From SIG459 sp045532145 (GTDB taxonomy: Bacteria; Bacillota; Clostridia; Oscillospirales; Oscillospiraceae): a stretch of 28,696 bases of DNA. This document shows, in pieces, positions 14,591 to 22,452 of this stretch. The position numbers and the translations under genes were made by a program. The notes beneath the pieces are model-generated. The model was not told the DNA's origin. It made no database searches and saw only the letters and a program-made list of their open reading frames with translations. Position 1 is the first letter of the stretch. The number at the start of each line of letters is the position of its first letter. Where the stretch lies: positions 1 to 28,696 of the forward strand of contig JAZSFJ010000049.1 of assembly GCA_045532145.1 (NCBI GenBank), read 5' to 3'.

Positions 14591-15577
14591 TCAGAAACTG
14601 ATATTTGCCCCTTGCTTCACGCGGCGCACAATTTCCGCTCTGTCCTTGCGGCTGAGAGCGTTGACGTCGCTTTTTGTGATGGCGGTGCTCTGAGAGGAGT
14701 TTCCGTTCTCGCTGGGTCTGGCCGCGTTGGACTGGTAGGCCGCTTTAAGGCGTTCTTCCGCTTTCTGAGCCGCAACCTTTTCCCGGGCGGCTGCAATCTC
14801 TTCGCGGTGAATCATCTCGTATGCGTCTTTTACAGGCCATTTGGTCTGAAGAAGGTGGGCAAAAGAGCGGTTCTGCAGTTCTGCCTCAAGATTGAAGCTC
14901 GGGTGTTCACCCTTCATGGCCTCCGCTTCGCTGCGCCATCGCGCAACCTGCTCGGCCATCTGCTTTTCACCCTCGGCTCTCTGCTGCATCACTTTGAAGT
15001 TCTGCACTTCTCTTTCGAGACGCTTCATGGTCTTGTACTGCTCAACGCTCATGCCGCTCTCCTCGGCGGCTTCTTCCCAGTAGCGGTTGTCCTGCTCTAT
15101 GGCAGTCTGGAGTGCGCTCATATCGCCGTTTTCTATGCCGTAGCGCTGCATCATCATGTCGATAACAGGCCTCTGGGCGGCGAGGGTGCTTTCCATGCCC
15201 TTTGCCTCGGAGAATCTGCGGTTGAAGGCTTTCTGGAACTTTTCCTGAAAGTGCTCTTCGTAAAGGTCTTTATACTCTCCCTCGATAAGGGAGTTGAAAG
15301 CCTTGCGTCTGTCCTCGGCGGTGGGTTCTGCCTTGCCTGGGTCAGTGTTCTTCCCGGCGTCGGAAGATGCAGGGTCTTCGGTGGTCTTGCCGTAGACTAC
15401 CTGTGAAAGTTCGCCCGTTTTGGAACGGCGGCTGCTTCCGTTCCTTCTCTGGAATTCAGCCTTTTGTGCTGTGCCTGCGCCACTGTCTCCGGAACCGCCG
15501 TCGCCGGCTGCTCCAGCCCCTGCCGCACCGTCGAACAGGTGGAGGTCAATGTCAAGCACTGTGTTGAATTTGCGCAT
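14591..15577 (-). CDS. Capsid scaffolding protein (328 aa)
   Basis: A 328-residue, very charged, mostly helical protein immediately upstream of the capsid gene. After an N-terminal peptide (VLDIDLHLFDGAAG) come a Gly/Ala/Ser-rich linker (about 16-50) and long helices (YKDLYEEHFQEKFQKAFNRR, REEIAAAREKVAAQKAEERL). It ends with the basic helix DVNALSRKDRAEIVRRVKQG, as expected for a scaffold whose C-terminus binds coat protein. The N-terminal LHLF-D element parallels IQLF-A in the capsid protein and suggests cleavage by the Prp-like protease encoded just upstream. The start has AAAGGAGCG at a slightly long spacing. Confidence 0.85.
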   Translation of the reverse strand: MRKFNTVLDIDLHLFDGAAGAGAAGDGGSGDSGAGTAQKAEFQRRNGSSRRSKTGELSQVVYGKTTEDPASSDAGKNTDPGKAEPTAEDRRKAFNSLIEGEYKDLYEEHFQEKFQKAFNRRFSEAKGMESTLAAQRPVIDMMMQRYGIENGDMSALQTAIEQDNRYWEEAAEESGMSVEQYKTMKRLEREVQNFKVMQQRAEGEKQMAEQVARWRSEAEAMKGEHPSFNLEAELQNRSFAHLLQTKWPVKDAYEMIHREEIAAAREKVAAQKAEERLKAAYQSNAARPSENGNSSQSTAITKSDVNALSRKDRAEIVRRVKQGANISF

Positions 15578-15629
15578 TTACGGATACGCTCCTTTCATGT
15601 AATCGCGGTCTGTTCCCGTGAGTCAGCCC

Positions 15630-15947
15630 TCAATACGGGCGTCCTATGGTAACTTGAATGTTTTCCGGATACTTGCGGCCCAGCTGCATAAGTCCTGTCA
15701 CCGCCACTTCATACGCCACTGCGATTTCGGCTGTGTTCGGAGCTGTAATCTCCAGCTTGCCGCATTCAACGGAATAGTCCACATCTGTGAATCCTCCGTC
15801 TCTGGACTCTAAGAAGCCCAGCAGAGCAAAGCCCAGAGCGGAGGCAGCGGCGCAAACAATGTCCTTACCGCTGTTGTCGTAGCAGGCGTGGCCTGTCACA
15901 TAAAGTCTCAGGCTCTCGCGCCCCTCGTCAAACCAGACTCGCGTCAT
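15630..15947 (-). CDS. prp: Prp-family cysteine protease, probable capsid maturation protease (105 aa)
   Basis: The segment YVTGHACYDNSGKDIVCAA holds the hallmark of the Prp (YsxB-like) family: GHA with the catalytic H20, and DIVCAA with the catalytic C32, at the spacing known in the family. The length of 105 residues is normal. Host Prp removes the N-terminus of ribosomal protein L27 after a Phe, and in staphylococcal phage 80alpha it also processes scaffold and capsid proteins. Here the gene lies between portal and scaffold, the usual place for a prohead protease, and starts inside the portal stop (ATGA). Its substrates are probably the scaffold and capsid proteins next door, both with an N-terminal L-x-L-F or I-Q-L-F element. 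Confidence 0.88.
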   Translation of the reverse strand: MTRVWFDEGRESLRLYVTGHACYDNSGKDIVCAAASALGFALLGFLESRDGGFTDVDYSVECGKLEITAPNTAEIAVAYEVAVTGLMQLGRKYPENIQVTIGRPY

Positions 15948-17962
15948 CCTGAATTCATGTCAGGGGAGGCCCTTTGTGCCAGACGCTGCCCGTAAGAAGT
16001 CATGTTGGCTTTTGCGGCGTCCGTCTGGGCACTGCCCATGCTTTTGCCCTCCGCTTTTCGGGGATTGGCTTTTGCGCCTCCTCCCTGCTGAGCTTGGGAT
16101 GCAAAACCAAGGGGGGCCTGTCCGGTCTGTCTGTATATGATTTGGCTCATGCTGAGCATCTGCTGCTGCATCAGCATAAGCTGCTTCATCAGTGTCTGTC
16201 CCTGCTGTACCTTTTCTCTCACAGCCTCGATTCCGTCAAAGTCCATGAGATCCAGTGCGGCAAGGCTCTGGTCTGCAAGCTCGGGATTGAAGAAGCCCAT
16301 CTGGTAAAGCTCTTTTGCCAGCTCGTTCTGCGCCATCTTGGAGTAGGGGCTGCGCTTCTGAGGCTTAACCACTATGTCGAAGATGGGAACGCGGCTGGTG
16401 GGCTGGTAACCGGGTTCGTTAACCTGCGCCGCATACGCAGGAGGCACCGGCTTGCCCTTGATGTCCGCGTTGGAGAAGCTGATAAACTCCTGATGCCCGG
16501 TGGTTCCCACTATGCGGAAGGTTCTGCTGATGTCGTAGCGTTCTCTCACGACTTCTATTGCCAGGTAGTTTTCTTTAGCGAAGGCTCTGTAGGAGCGATT
16601 AATCATATCGCGGCTGGTCTTGTTGCCCGCCTCCTGCAGTGCTGCTATGGCAGCGGCTGCGGTTACGCCTCCGGAGGACGAACCCTGAGATACATCGCGG
16701 TTGGAGCTGGTTTCCTTCAGCTCGTCTATCTTGAGCTGGCGCACGTTGATAACGCTCGCCGGAAGGTCGGGAACCTCAAGAGGAATGATGTTGTCTTTGT
16801 CGCCTTCGTAGAATATGAGAGGCTTGCTCCAGTCAAGGAAGTCCTCCTCATTGATGCCTGCGCTTTTCTTTGTCATGTAGCGAAGCTTCGCTTTCATCGA
16901 GGCGCTTTCCAGAATAACCTGATCAAGCTTGTCGATGTAAAGCTGCGGGTTTCGCTCCAGGGCTATATAGCCAAAGCCTACAGGAGTTCCTGCCTCGGGG
17001 AAAAGCACGTCAAGCACCACAGGGTACTCGCCGTGGGCATATATGCCGTTTGGATATATATCCCTGTCGTTTTCCGTGCTCTCAAGCACAGTGTCGCCGC
17101 AGAACTTGCAGTAGTGGAGGACGGTTCTGTCGCCCTCGCGGACCTTGTAGTACCAGTCCACCACAACGCTCATCTCGCTTATGTCCACAGTGTCGTCGTA
17201 GACATACTGCTTGACGGTTATATCTGTGCCGCCCAGTTTGTCCTTCAGCTGCGGATACTGCTGGATAAGCAGGTCGTTGTGCTGCAAGGCGGTTATGAAA
17301 AGGTTTCTGCTCTTCTGGATGTCGGTTATGCCCGGTTCCCAGAAAAGGTTGAGAATGTCTATGAAGGGAATGGCGACATCACCAAGCCCTTTTTCAAGGC
17401 TTTTATCCCAGAACACACCTTTCGCGGAAACACCGTGCTGGAGCTTGTACCATCCGGCCTTGTCGTAGGTTTCCTCATAGCCGCTGCGCTCAAAAATAAC
17501 CGGCAGAATAGAGCTAAGCACTTTGGCATCGGCCTCGTCGTCGCGCTGTCTTGGCAGCACATTCGGCTCCGGGAAGTTATCCATAAGGTCTGCGTGCTTG
17601 TTGGCTATGCTGTTGAAAAGCCACGCGCTCGTAGGCTCAGGCCGCGCTTCGTCGGCTCTCTCTGCCTGGCTGCGCTTGCGTATGATGTCCCACTGACACA
17701 GCCGGAACCATCGCTCCTCTTCAACTATGCGTTCATCAAGCCTTGCCTTGCCTCGCTGATACTCTCTCAGGGTCTCGGCTGCGTCCCTCACGGTGTCTGA
17801 TGTAACCGGCAGCTTTTGCGGGATATCAAGCTCCGGTGCGCCGCTCAGGGCGGCCTCGGCTCTCTTTGCCTGGCTTCGCATGATTCCTTCCGTAAGGGCA
17901 TCCACAGGCTGTGCCAAAGCTTCTGCCGTCCGCGGAAACAGCGGTTTATTAAACTGAGGCAT
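15944..17962 (-). CDS. Portal protein (672 aa)
   Basis: A 672-residue protein directly downstream of the large terminase gene. Recognisable portal features are the N-terminal wing (ERWFRLCQWDIIRKRSQ, then TSAWLFNSIANKHADLMDNF and EPNVLPRQRDDEADA), the FWEPGITDIQKSRNLFITAL block, and the long pore/crown helices (QLYIDKLDQVILESASMKAK, SSGGVTAAAAIAALQEAGNK). The Gln/Ala-rich C-terminus (LMKQLMLMQQQMLSMSQII) fits a helical barrel as in P22-type portals, and the size also fits the podovirus-like group. It would form the dodecameric DNA channel that docks terminase and tail. The start has GAGGAGATAAAG upstream. Confidence 0.9.
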   Translation of the reverse strand: MPQFNKPLFPRTAEALAQPVDALTEGIMRSQAKRAEAALSGAPELDIPQKLPVTSDTVRDAAETLREYQRGKARLDERIVEEERWFRLCQWDIIRKRSQAERADEARPEPTSAWLFNSIANKHADLMDNFPEPNVLPRQRDDEADAKVLSSILPVIFERSGYEETYDKAGWYKLQHGVSAKGVFWDKSLEKGLGDVAIPFIDILNLFWEPGITDIQKSRNLFITALQHNDLLIQQYPQLKDKLGGTDITVKQYVYDDTVDISEMSVVVDWYYKVREGDRTVLHYCKFCGDTVLESTENDRDIYPNGIYAHGEYPVVLDVLFPEAGTPVGFGYIALERNPQLYIDKLDQVILESASMKAKLRYMTKKSAGINEEDFLDWSKPLIFYEGDKDNIIPLEVPDLPASVINVRQLKIDELKETSSNRDVSQGSSSGGVTAAAAIAALQEAGNKTSRDMINRSYRAFAKENYLAIEVVRERYDISRTFRIVGTTGHQEFISFSNADIKGKPVPPAYAAQVNEPGYQPTSRVPIFDIVVKPQKRSPYSKMAQNELAKELYQMGFFNPELADQSLAALDLMDFDGIEAVREKVQQGQTLMKQLMLMQQQMLSMSQIIYRQTGQAPLGFASQAQQGGGAKANPRKAEGKSMGSAQTDAAKANMTSYGQRLAQRASPDMNSG

Positions 17963-18002
17963 CTTTATCTCCTCCTTTTTGCATTAAGCCGCTTTTTGTG
18001 CG

Positions 18003-19448
18003 TTAATACCTGCGGTAGAAAGCGTATCTGTCGGGCCTTCCATCGTCGCCGCTCAGCGGATCGAACTCCTTCGGCTTTGCCTGCGGCTTTATTCTCGGTG
18101 CTATGGGGTTTTCCATAAGCACGTATCGGGTCATGTCGTAGATATGGTCCTCGCCGTCAGTGTCGATATCTTCAACGTCCTTTTCGTCATAGACGAGGTT
18201 TGGCACTGTTCTGATGAAGTGTTTGCAGGTGTTGAACACGTAGAGCATTGGCACTCCGTCTTCGTCAAATGCGAGGCGGTGATGCATCTGCATCTTGCCG
18301 TTTATGCGCTCGTGGTTGCCTTTCTCGAAGTAGACCCTTTCCCTCTCCATCAGCTCACCAATGCTTTCGGTGCCCTGACTTCCCCATATAGCCGGGTCTC
18401 CTACCCGATGAATGAACCTGCCTTTCAGGTTGGGGTCTTCGGCCTCTATCCGCTTAATCTCTCTTGCCACAGCAGTCGGCTCCATCTTAACGCCTTGGTT
18501 AGGTGTGCCTGTGCATCCGTAGTATTCGCGGATGTGGTAGAGCCTGCGCTCCTCGTCCACCGCAAACCAGCCAACGCTGAAGGGTCGGGAGTAGCCCCAG
18601 TCGAGGCCGCACCAGATAGTCCAGTGGGACGGGATGCGGAATGGAGAAATAACATGGGTGTTGCTGCGGTCTGCGTACTGTGCCGGGTCATTCGTCCACT
18701 CAAGAAAGACCTGCCCGGAGAAGCTGTCCCAGTCTCCATAGAGCAGTGCCTTGCGCTCTGCTTCGGGAAGTGAGGCCAAACGCTGCACATAGAGTGGGTC
18801 GTTATCCAGCAAGGCCTTGTTGTCAAAAACCGATGAGGGCACAAATATGCGCTTTTGAACACTGGTTATGATCTTGCCGTCGGGCTGCGTATAGCTGACC
18901 ACTTCAGGAATAGGAGTCATAGGTGGAGCGGCGGTTATAAAACGTTCCTTCACCCAGCCGTGCCCTACGCCTCCGGGGTTGGCCGAGGCTCTGATGTATA
19001 CTCTCGTGCCCGGACCGTTGGGTCTGTTTCTGGAGAAAAGATAGCTGTACTCCTCGTATGTGAAGTGCGTAAGCTCGTCAAAGGCTATGAAGTCGTAGGC
19101 TTGGCCCTGATACTTGGTCCTGTCCTTGGTGTACTGCATGGAGCCAAAGATTATCTTCGCTCCGCTGGGAAAGGTCCAGGTGTGGTTTGAGCCGTTGTAC
19201 CTGGCCTTTGGGAAAGCCCTCGGATAGTAGTTCAGGCTCTTGTCTATAAGCTCCTGCAGCTGCGGAAAGGTCTTGCGGAGGATAAGTCCTTTGTAGTGAG
19301 GAATGGCCACTTGCCGTGCAGCCTCGTTAATGAGGGCGTCGCTTTTGCCGCCGCCTGCCGCCCCTCCGTACAGTGCCTCATACTCAGGTCGCTGCATGAA
19401 GGCTATCTGGCGCGGTTGAGGCCGCCACACAGCCCTTTTATCAGGCAT
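18003..19448 (-). CDS. terL: Terminase large subunit (481 aa)
   Basis: The ATPase domain shows a Walker A motif at 28-36 (GGAAGGGKS), a Walker B at about 118-125 (YDFIAFDE, catalytic E125) and the ANPGG segment near 156-160 that belongs to motif C. The nuclease domain begins near 276 (WTIWCGLDWGYSRPFSVGWF, metal ligand D283), continues through RVGDPAIWGSQGTES, and ends with GEDHIYDMTRYVLM, an RNase H-like metal site. It packages DNA into the prohead through the portal encoded downstream. It overlaps the small subunit gene by 8 bases. Confidence 0.95.
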   Translation of the reverse strand: MPDKRAVWRPQPRQIAFMQRPEYEALYGGAAGGGKSDALINEAARQVAIPHYKGLILRKTFPQLQELIDKSLNYYPRAFPKARYNGSNHTWTFPSGAKIIFGSMQYTKDRTKYQGQAYDFIAFDELTHFTYEEYSYLFSRNRPNGPGTRVYIRASANPGGVGHGWVKERFITAAPPMTPIPEVVSYTQPDGKIITSVQKRIFVPSSVFDNKALLDNDPLYVQRLASLPEAERKALLYGDWDSFSGQVFLEWTNDPAQYADRSNTHVISPFRIPSHWTIWCGLDWGYSRPFSVGWFAVDEERRLYHIREYYGCTGTPNQGVKMEPTAVAREIKRIEAEDPNLKGRFIHRVGDPAIWGSQGTESIGELMERERVYFEKGNHERINGKMQMHHRLAFDEDGVPMLYVFNTCKHFIRTVPNLVYDEKDVEDIDTDGEDHIYDMTRYVLMENPIAPRIKPQAKPKEFDPLSGDDGRPDRYAFYRRY

Positions 19449-19950
19449 CGGCCAGCACCTCCGGCAGGACTATAACTCCGGTATCGCCGCCATCCTCGCC
19501 GCCCTGTGCTTTCTCAGGCTTGTAGGACCATCGGTCTCCCCGTCTGTTGGTGAGCCAGAACATCTGAGCGGACACATTTGCCGGGACGTGAACCTCGTCA
19601 ACGCCTTTAACCAGTTTCTCCCTTTCGGATATCTTCTTGCCGGTGTCGGGGTCGTACAGGACTTCCTTTACCTTGAAGGTCTTCTGGACCTCTGCGTTGT
19701 AGCCTGTGCAGAGTTTGTAAAGGCTGGTCTCAATCTCGTCGTCGGGGACCTCACACGCTTGCGCAAAAGCCTCTTTTAGCGCCACGAAGCCCTCTTCTCC
19801 CTTTTCACCAAGCTCGATGTATTTACGGAAGGTTGAGTAGGCTATGTTCAGCTTTTTTGCTATGTCTTTTGCTGTGGCCCCTTTTTCGGCCCATGCGGCG
19901 ATTTTGTCTATGTAAGGGGCGACGTGGCTTTCAAATTTTCCTTTTGCCAT
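19441..19950 (-). CDS. terS: Terminase small subunit (169 aa)
   Basis: The N-terminal half contains a DNA-binding helix-turn-helix (about 16-45: WAEKGATAKDIAKKLNIAYS, FRKYIELG), the usual feature of small terminases that bind the packaging site. The middle is helical (EGFVALKEAFAQACEVPD) and a conserved-looking tail region (VPANVSAQMFWLTNRRGDRW) resembles Firmicute TerS proteins. The product would recognise concatemeric phage DNA and hand it to TerL. It is the first gene of the late block, with a strong AGGAGGAAGAC site that overlaps a 13-base palindrome. Confidence 0.88.
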   Translation of the reverse strand: MAKGKFESHVAPYIDKIAAWAEKGATAKDIAKKLNIAYSTFRKYIELGEKGEEGFVALKEAFAQACEVPDDEIETSLYKLCTGYNAEVQKTFKVKEVLYDPDTGKKISEREKLVKGVDEVHVPANVSAQMFWLTNRRGDRWSYKPEKAQGGEDGGDTGVIVLPEVLADA

Positions 19951-19959
19951 GTCTTCCTC

Positions 19960-19972
19960 CTATCTTAGATAG
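19960..19972. promoter_or_regulatory. Palindrome touching the terS ribosome-binding site
   Basis: CTATCTTAGATAG is a palindrome with 6-base arms around one central base, ending in the AGGAGG of terS. It could be a small operator or an mRNA hairpin affecting initiation. Evidence is the symmetry and position only. Confidence 0.3.
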
Positions 19973-20034
19973 AGCATTAATAAATAAATAAATAAAAATA
20001 ATAAATAAATAATTAAATTAATATATATAAAATA
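19973..20034 (-). promoter_or_regulatory. AT-rich tract upstream of late genes, candidate promoter region
   Basis: About 60 bases consist almost only of A and T, with repeats of TAAA and TATATATA, in an otherwise GC-rich window. It lies between a terminator and terS, where a late promoter is expected. No clear -35/-10 pair of the vegetative type can be assigned, so a phage-activated promoter or a flexible/unwinding segment is possible. Confidence 0.4.
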
Positions 20035-20070
20035 AAAAAGCACTTGAAGCACTAAGTAACTTCAAGCACT
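20034..20070 (-). terminator. Rho-independent terminator at the end of the early block
   Basis: On the minus strand AGTGCTTGAAG pairs with CTTCAAGTGCT (11 pairs, two of them G-U, loop of 10) and runs into TTTTTT (20039-20034) and an AT-rich tract. It separates the early genes from terS. Confidence 0.8.
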
Positions 20071-20102
20071 TTCTTATTAGCACAAATCGGCTGCCGTGTC
20101 AT

Positions 20103-20145
20103 AAAACAAGTAAAAATTGATACAAAAACATGTAAAATTTGACTC
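20103..20145. repeat. Tandem repeat, 22-bp period, candidate operator
   Basis: Two 21-base units (20103-20123 and 20125-20145) share ACA[A/T]GTAAAA[A/T]TTGA and match at 17 of 21 positions. The period of 22 bases places both on the same face of the helix. The repeat is non-coding, just after the last early gene and before the terminator, a natural site for a late-gene activator or antitermination factor. Confidence 0.6.
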
Positions 20146-20146
20146 G

Positions 20147-20452
20147 TCAGGGGGTTTTGCCGCCCTCCGGGGCGTTCTCTTCGGGAACGTGAACGCTGAG
20201 AGTAAATGTACCCTTGTCAACGGCCCGTTTTACAAGGGTGTGTATGCCCTTATCCATCACCTCGTTGACCTCGGCCTGCGATATCGTCAGCCCGCCTACC
20301 TTCCGCACTATGGTAGTGCAGAGGGCGAGGTTAAGGTCCTGCAGGTCTTCCGCTGCATCGACCTTACGCTTGAGTCCGGCGTTCTCCTCGTTCAGTGCGG
20401 CGATCTTCCGCTCCATGATCTTGTTGGCTCTTATCAGCTGCTCTCGTGTCAT
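20147..20452 (-). CDS. Coiled-coil protein of unknown function (101 aa)
   Basis: Residues about 1-45 form a charged coiled coil (IMERKIAALNEENAGLKRKV). The rest is a mixed helical domain (VGGLTISQAEVNEVMDKGIH) with a beta-like end (GTFTLSVHVPEEN). It begins at an ATGA overlap with the DUF1064 gene and is the last gene before the early/late boundary. This is a place where phages often keep late-transcription regulators, but no DNA-binding motif is evident. No family is recognised. Confidence 0.65.
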   Translation of the reverse strand: MTREQLIRANKIMERKIAALNEENAGLKRKVDAAEDLQDLNLALCTTIVRKVGGLTISQAEVNEVMDKGIHTLVKRAVDKGTFTLSVHVPEENAPEGGKTP

Positions 20453-20877
20453 TCAATATGGACCTCCACTTTCGGGAATTTCTCTCTGAGAGATTTCATT
20501 TTGTTTCGGAACACCTGAGTGTGCGTGGCGTCGCTCTTGGTGTCCACTATCTTGTAAGTGCCATCGGGCATAAGCAGGATAAAGTCCGGCTCATAAAGGG
20601 TGGCTCTGTTGTCCTTGTCCGTGCCCGCCGTGCATACCAGGGCGCCGTGGACTATGTACCCGGCCAAGGCTCCTGCTCTGTGCAGCAGCTTCAGGTTGCC
20701 GTAGTATTCGGCCTCTTTGCGGCTGTCGAAGCAGATCCCGTCCACCCATGTCTTTTTGGCGCTGTACTTGTTTTTCTTCGGCTTCTTGCCATCGCCCTTG
20801 CCCGGGTTCTTCTGGTGCTTCATTCTCTGCGAGTAGGCGTAGTAGTCCTCCTCGCTCCATCTCACACCGCTTCCCAT
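20449..20877 (-). CDS. DUF1064-like nuclease-fold protein (142 aa)
   Basis: I use ATG 20877 (GSGVRWSEEDYYAYSQRM), preceded by AGGAGGGAACAG. After a Lys-rich linker (about 32-50) comes ICFDSRKEAEYYGNLKLL, then LYEPDFILLMPDGTYKIVDT followed by KS, an arrangement of the restriction-endonuclease-like (PD-(D/E)xK) fold seen in DUF1064: an acidic residue in the first helix, PD in the strand, and D-T-K in the next strand. Such proteins often occupy the place of a Holliday junction resolvase in phage operons, so a recombination or packaging role is plausible. Catalysis has to be treated as unproven. Confidence 0.75.
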   Translation of the reverse strand: MGSGVRWSEEDYYAYSQRMKHQKNPGKGDGKKPKKNKYSAKKTWVDGICFDSRKEAEYYGNLKLLHRAGALAGYIVHGALVCTAGTDKDNRATLYEPDFILLMPDGTYKIVDTKSDATHTQVFRNKMKSLREKFPKVEVHIE

Positions 20878-20887
20878 CTGTTCCCTC

Positions 20888-21046
20888 CTAATCGTCAATC
20901 CAAAAATCAAAGTTGTCTATGTCGTCCTGCTCTTCCGGCTGCACCTTTGCTATTTTGCAGTAGGCTATGCCGAGGGCTATGCCGAAGAATATGCCGAGGG
21001 CTGTGCAGAGGTAATAGCCGAGCTGGATTTTGTCAAAGATGGTCAT
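20888..21046 (-). CDS. Small single-TM protein with acidic tail (52 aa)
   Basis: From ATG 21046 (TIFDKIQLGYYLCTALGIFF), a 52-residue protein with one TM helix (about 9-31, including a GIxxGIALGIA glycine face) and a strongly acidic cytoplasmic-type tail (PEEQDDIDNFDFWIDD). The ribosome site TAGGAGGGACT uses the stop codon of the radical SAM gene upstream, and its own stop TAG is followed by the next site. It is one of four micro membrane proteins around the two radical SAM genes. Function unknown. Confidence 0.7.
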   Translation of the reverse strand: MTIFDKIQLGYYLCTALGIFFGIALGIAYCKIAKVQPEEQDDIDNFDFWIDD

Positions 21047-21054
21047 AGTCCCTC

Positions 21055-21906
21055 CTAAATTGAAAAGTCAGTATAATTTGTGCCCAACTCGCAATGCTGT
21101 TGTATGCAAGCAGGTCGCTTCCACATTCGCGCCCACTTTTCCCAGTCTGCTGAATATTTTGTTTTCTTTTCCGAAAAGTCTCTGAAAAGCTGCACAAATG
21201 GCATTGCTCCAGCGTCCCATACCGCTTTTGCTCGTGCTTCGTCTGCCTCGCGGTCTTTGGCGTATGACAACACATAACAATGAATTTTACTGCGGTCAAA
21301 GCCCGCCTTGGTCAGCTTGGCACAGCCATCGGCAAACAGCGGAAACCTTGCATCGGTATCGCAAGCAAGCCATAGCTCCTTTATACGCAATCCCCTTATG
21401 GCATCGATAAAATGGTCGTCTATCAGATCCGGCTCAAGTCCGCCCTTGAAGCAGATACCCTTCTGCGTTTTGAGCATATCAAACACCTTGTCCTTGTGGC
21501 TGCGATTAGCCTGTAGGAAGTTGTTGTCCTGTATGATGTTGCCCACGGGTATTTTGTCAAAGCAGCGGAGCTTACCCTCAAGCCTTGGCACACCGCACCA
21601 AGGGCAGTTATTGTTGCAGCCTCTTGTTGTAAAGATGATGTTAGGCTTGAGATAAAGCCCCTGTACAAAGCCATCACAGGGAGACTCAAACGCGGGTCCT
21701 CCGAGCTTAACGGGCTTATCTGTAGCCGCCTCCCATTGGAAGGCAAGCTCCCTCGCCCTTGGCTTGTCCCACGTGAATGTGCAGGAAACATGGACCTCGT
21801 CATGCTCCGGGATCAGAGGCGCGAAGGGCGGGTCATCAAAAAAGCAGTATTCATCATCGGGTGTGTAACTCGTCTGTCGAGCGAACACGCGAATTATGCG
21901 CTTCAC
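21055..21906 (-). CDS. Radical SAM enzyme, second type (283 aa)
   Basis: Starts at GTG 21906 after GGGAGGGCGG. The Fe-S cluster motif C97-x3-C101-x2-C104 lies in FTTRGCNNNCPWCGVPRLEG. Before it come DEVHVSCTFTWDKPRARELA and a KLGGPAF segment; after it IQDNNFLQANRSHKDKVFDM and GGLEPDLIDDHF, a layout found in MiaB/B12-type radical SAM barrels, without a recognisable cobalamin domain of full length. The C-terminus has further Cys residues (CIQQHCELG) that might hold an auxiliary site. Similar uncharacterised proteins occur in other phages. Substrate unknown; nucleic-acid or nucleotide modification is a guess. It differs clearly from the SplB-like enzyme 1 kb upstream. Confidence 0.85.
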   Translation of the reverse strand: MKRIIRVFARQTSYTPDDEYCFFDDPPFAPLIPEHDEVHVSCTFTWDKPRARELAFQWEAATDKPVKLGGPAFESPCDGFVQGLYLKPNIIFTTRGCNNNCPWCGVPRLEGKLRCFDKIPVGNIIQDNNFLQANRSHKDKVFDMLKTQKGICFKGGLEPDLIDDHFIDAIRGLRIKELWLACDTDARFPLFADGCAKLTKAGFDRSKIHCYVLSYAKDREADEARAKAVWDAGAMPFVQLFRDFSEKKTKYSADWEKWARMWKRPACIQQHCELGTNYTDFSI

Positions 21907-21986
21907 TTAAACCGCCCTCCCTGCATCCAAAGGCAAAGTGCGATAATGCCGAGCCAGCCGAAGATAAAAATCAATCCCCAAGCCAT
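21903..21986 (-). CDS. Micro membrane protein (27 aa)
   Basis: MAWGLIFIFGWLGIIALCLW followed by MQGGRFK: one TM helix and a short basic tail. It has a very strong ribosome site (AAAAAGGAGG) and its stop overlaps the GTG start of the radical SAM gene (GTGA), so the two are translationally coupled. Function unknown. Confidence 0.6.
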   Translation of the reverse strand: MAWGLIFIFGWLGIIALCLWMQGGRFK

Positions 21987-21987
21987 G

Positions 21988-22092
21988 CTATTTGCCTCCT
22001 TTTTGCCGCCGCTTGTCCCTGATGAACTGCACGGCGAGTATTGTGATGCCCACCGCCATAAGCAGGCAGTAAGCGAAAATTTTAGCTGTCAT
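21988..22092 (-). CDS. Micro membrane protein (34 aa)
   Basis: MTAKIFAYCLLMAVGITILA begins the protein: one TM helix followed by a strongly basic end (RDKRRQKGGK), so the C-terminus should stay in the cytoplasm. AAAGGAGCTGCCC precedes the ATG. It overlaps the end of the DUF551-like gene by 11 bases and ends just before the 27-aa membrane protein. Function unknown. Confidence 0.6.
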   Translation of the reverse strand: MTAKIFAYCLLMAVGITILAVQFIRDKRRQKGGK

Positions 22093-22402
22093 GGGCAGCT
22101 CCTTTCGGCGGTTGGGGCAGGGGCTTCCAATGGGAGACACACCCGCGCCATCTTACCCTTCTTCCGTTAATTATCCTGTCTGTGTCTATTTGCGTGTACG
22201 GGGCGCTGTTAGCTTTCAGCCACACCAAAACTCTTTCGTCCGGGAATGGTAGACCCTCTTCAACGTTTATCCAATTTGGGCGTAGGCTTGCGGGGTCTAT
22301 GGTGGGGGCACTGGCAACTGCCACAAACATTTTATTATATGACATTGAGGGTGCCTGTACCGTGAATAAGTCAAGCACCGCATCAGCATCAATCAGCCGC
22401 AT
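22082..22402 (-). CDS. DUF551-like protein (106 aa)
   Basis: ATG 22402 is preceded by GGAGGGAAGAAA, which makes it preferable to the longer frame. The N-terminus MRLIDADAVLDLFTV followed by VAVASAPTID is the IDAD element frequent in small phage proteins. The rest (PNWINVEEGLPFPDERVLVW, then a later HWKPLPQPP) fits DUF551, a short domain with conserved W, LP and W-x-PLP-x-PP. Functions of both are unknown. It is a typical early-region accessory gene of clostridial phages. Confidence 0.75.
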   Translation of the reverse strand: MRLIDADAVLDLFTVQAPSMSYNKMFVAVASAPTIDPASLRPNWINVEEGLPFPDERVLVWLKANSAPYTQIDTDRIINGRRVRWRGCVSHWKPLPQPPKGAAHDS

Positions 22403-22452
22403 TTTCTTCCCTCCGTTTCCCTCTGGAACAGTAACCATAGAAGCCCATTACT

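Noticed and set aside
15974..17800. 608-codon open frame on the plus strand opposite the portal gene
   Set aside because: It mirrors the minus-strand portal gene; it has no ribosome site, and its product is not domain-like. The portal frame has clear family features.
19977..20034. Vegetative -35/-10 promoter in the AT tract
   Set aside because: No pair near TTGACA and TATAAT at 16-18 base spacing could be placed on the minus strand with confidence.
22389..22448. 19-codon ORF (MGFYGYCSRGKRREENAAD)
   Set aside because: It has no ribosome site, and its end overlaps the ribosome site and start of the DUF551-like gene; a Cys motif is suggestive but too short to support.
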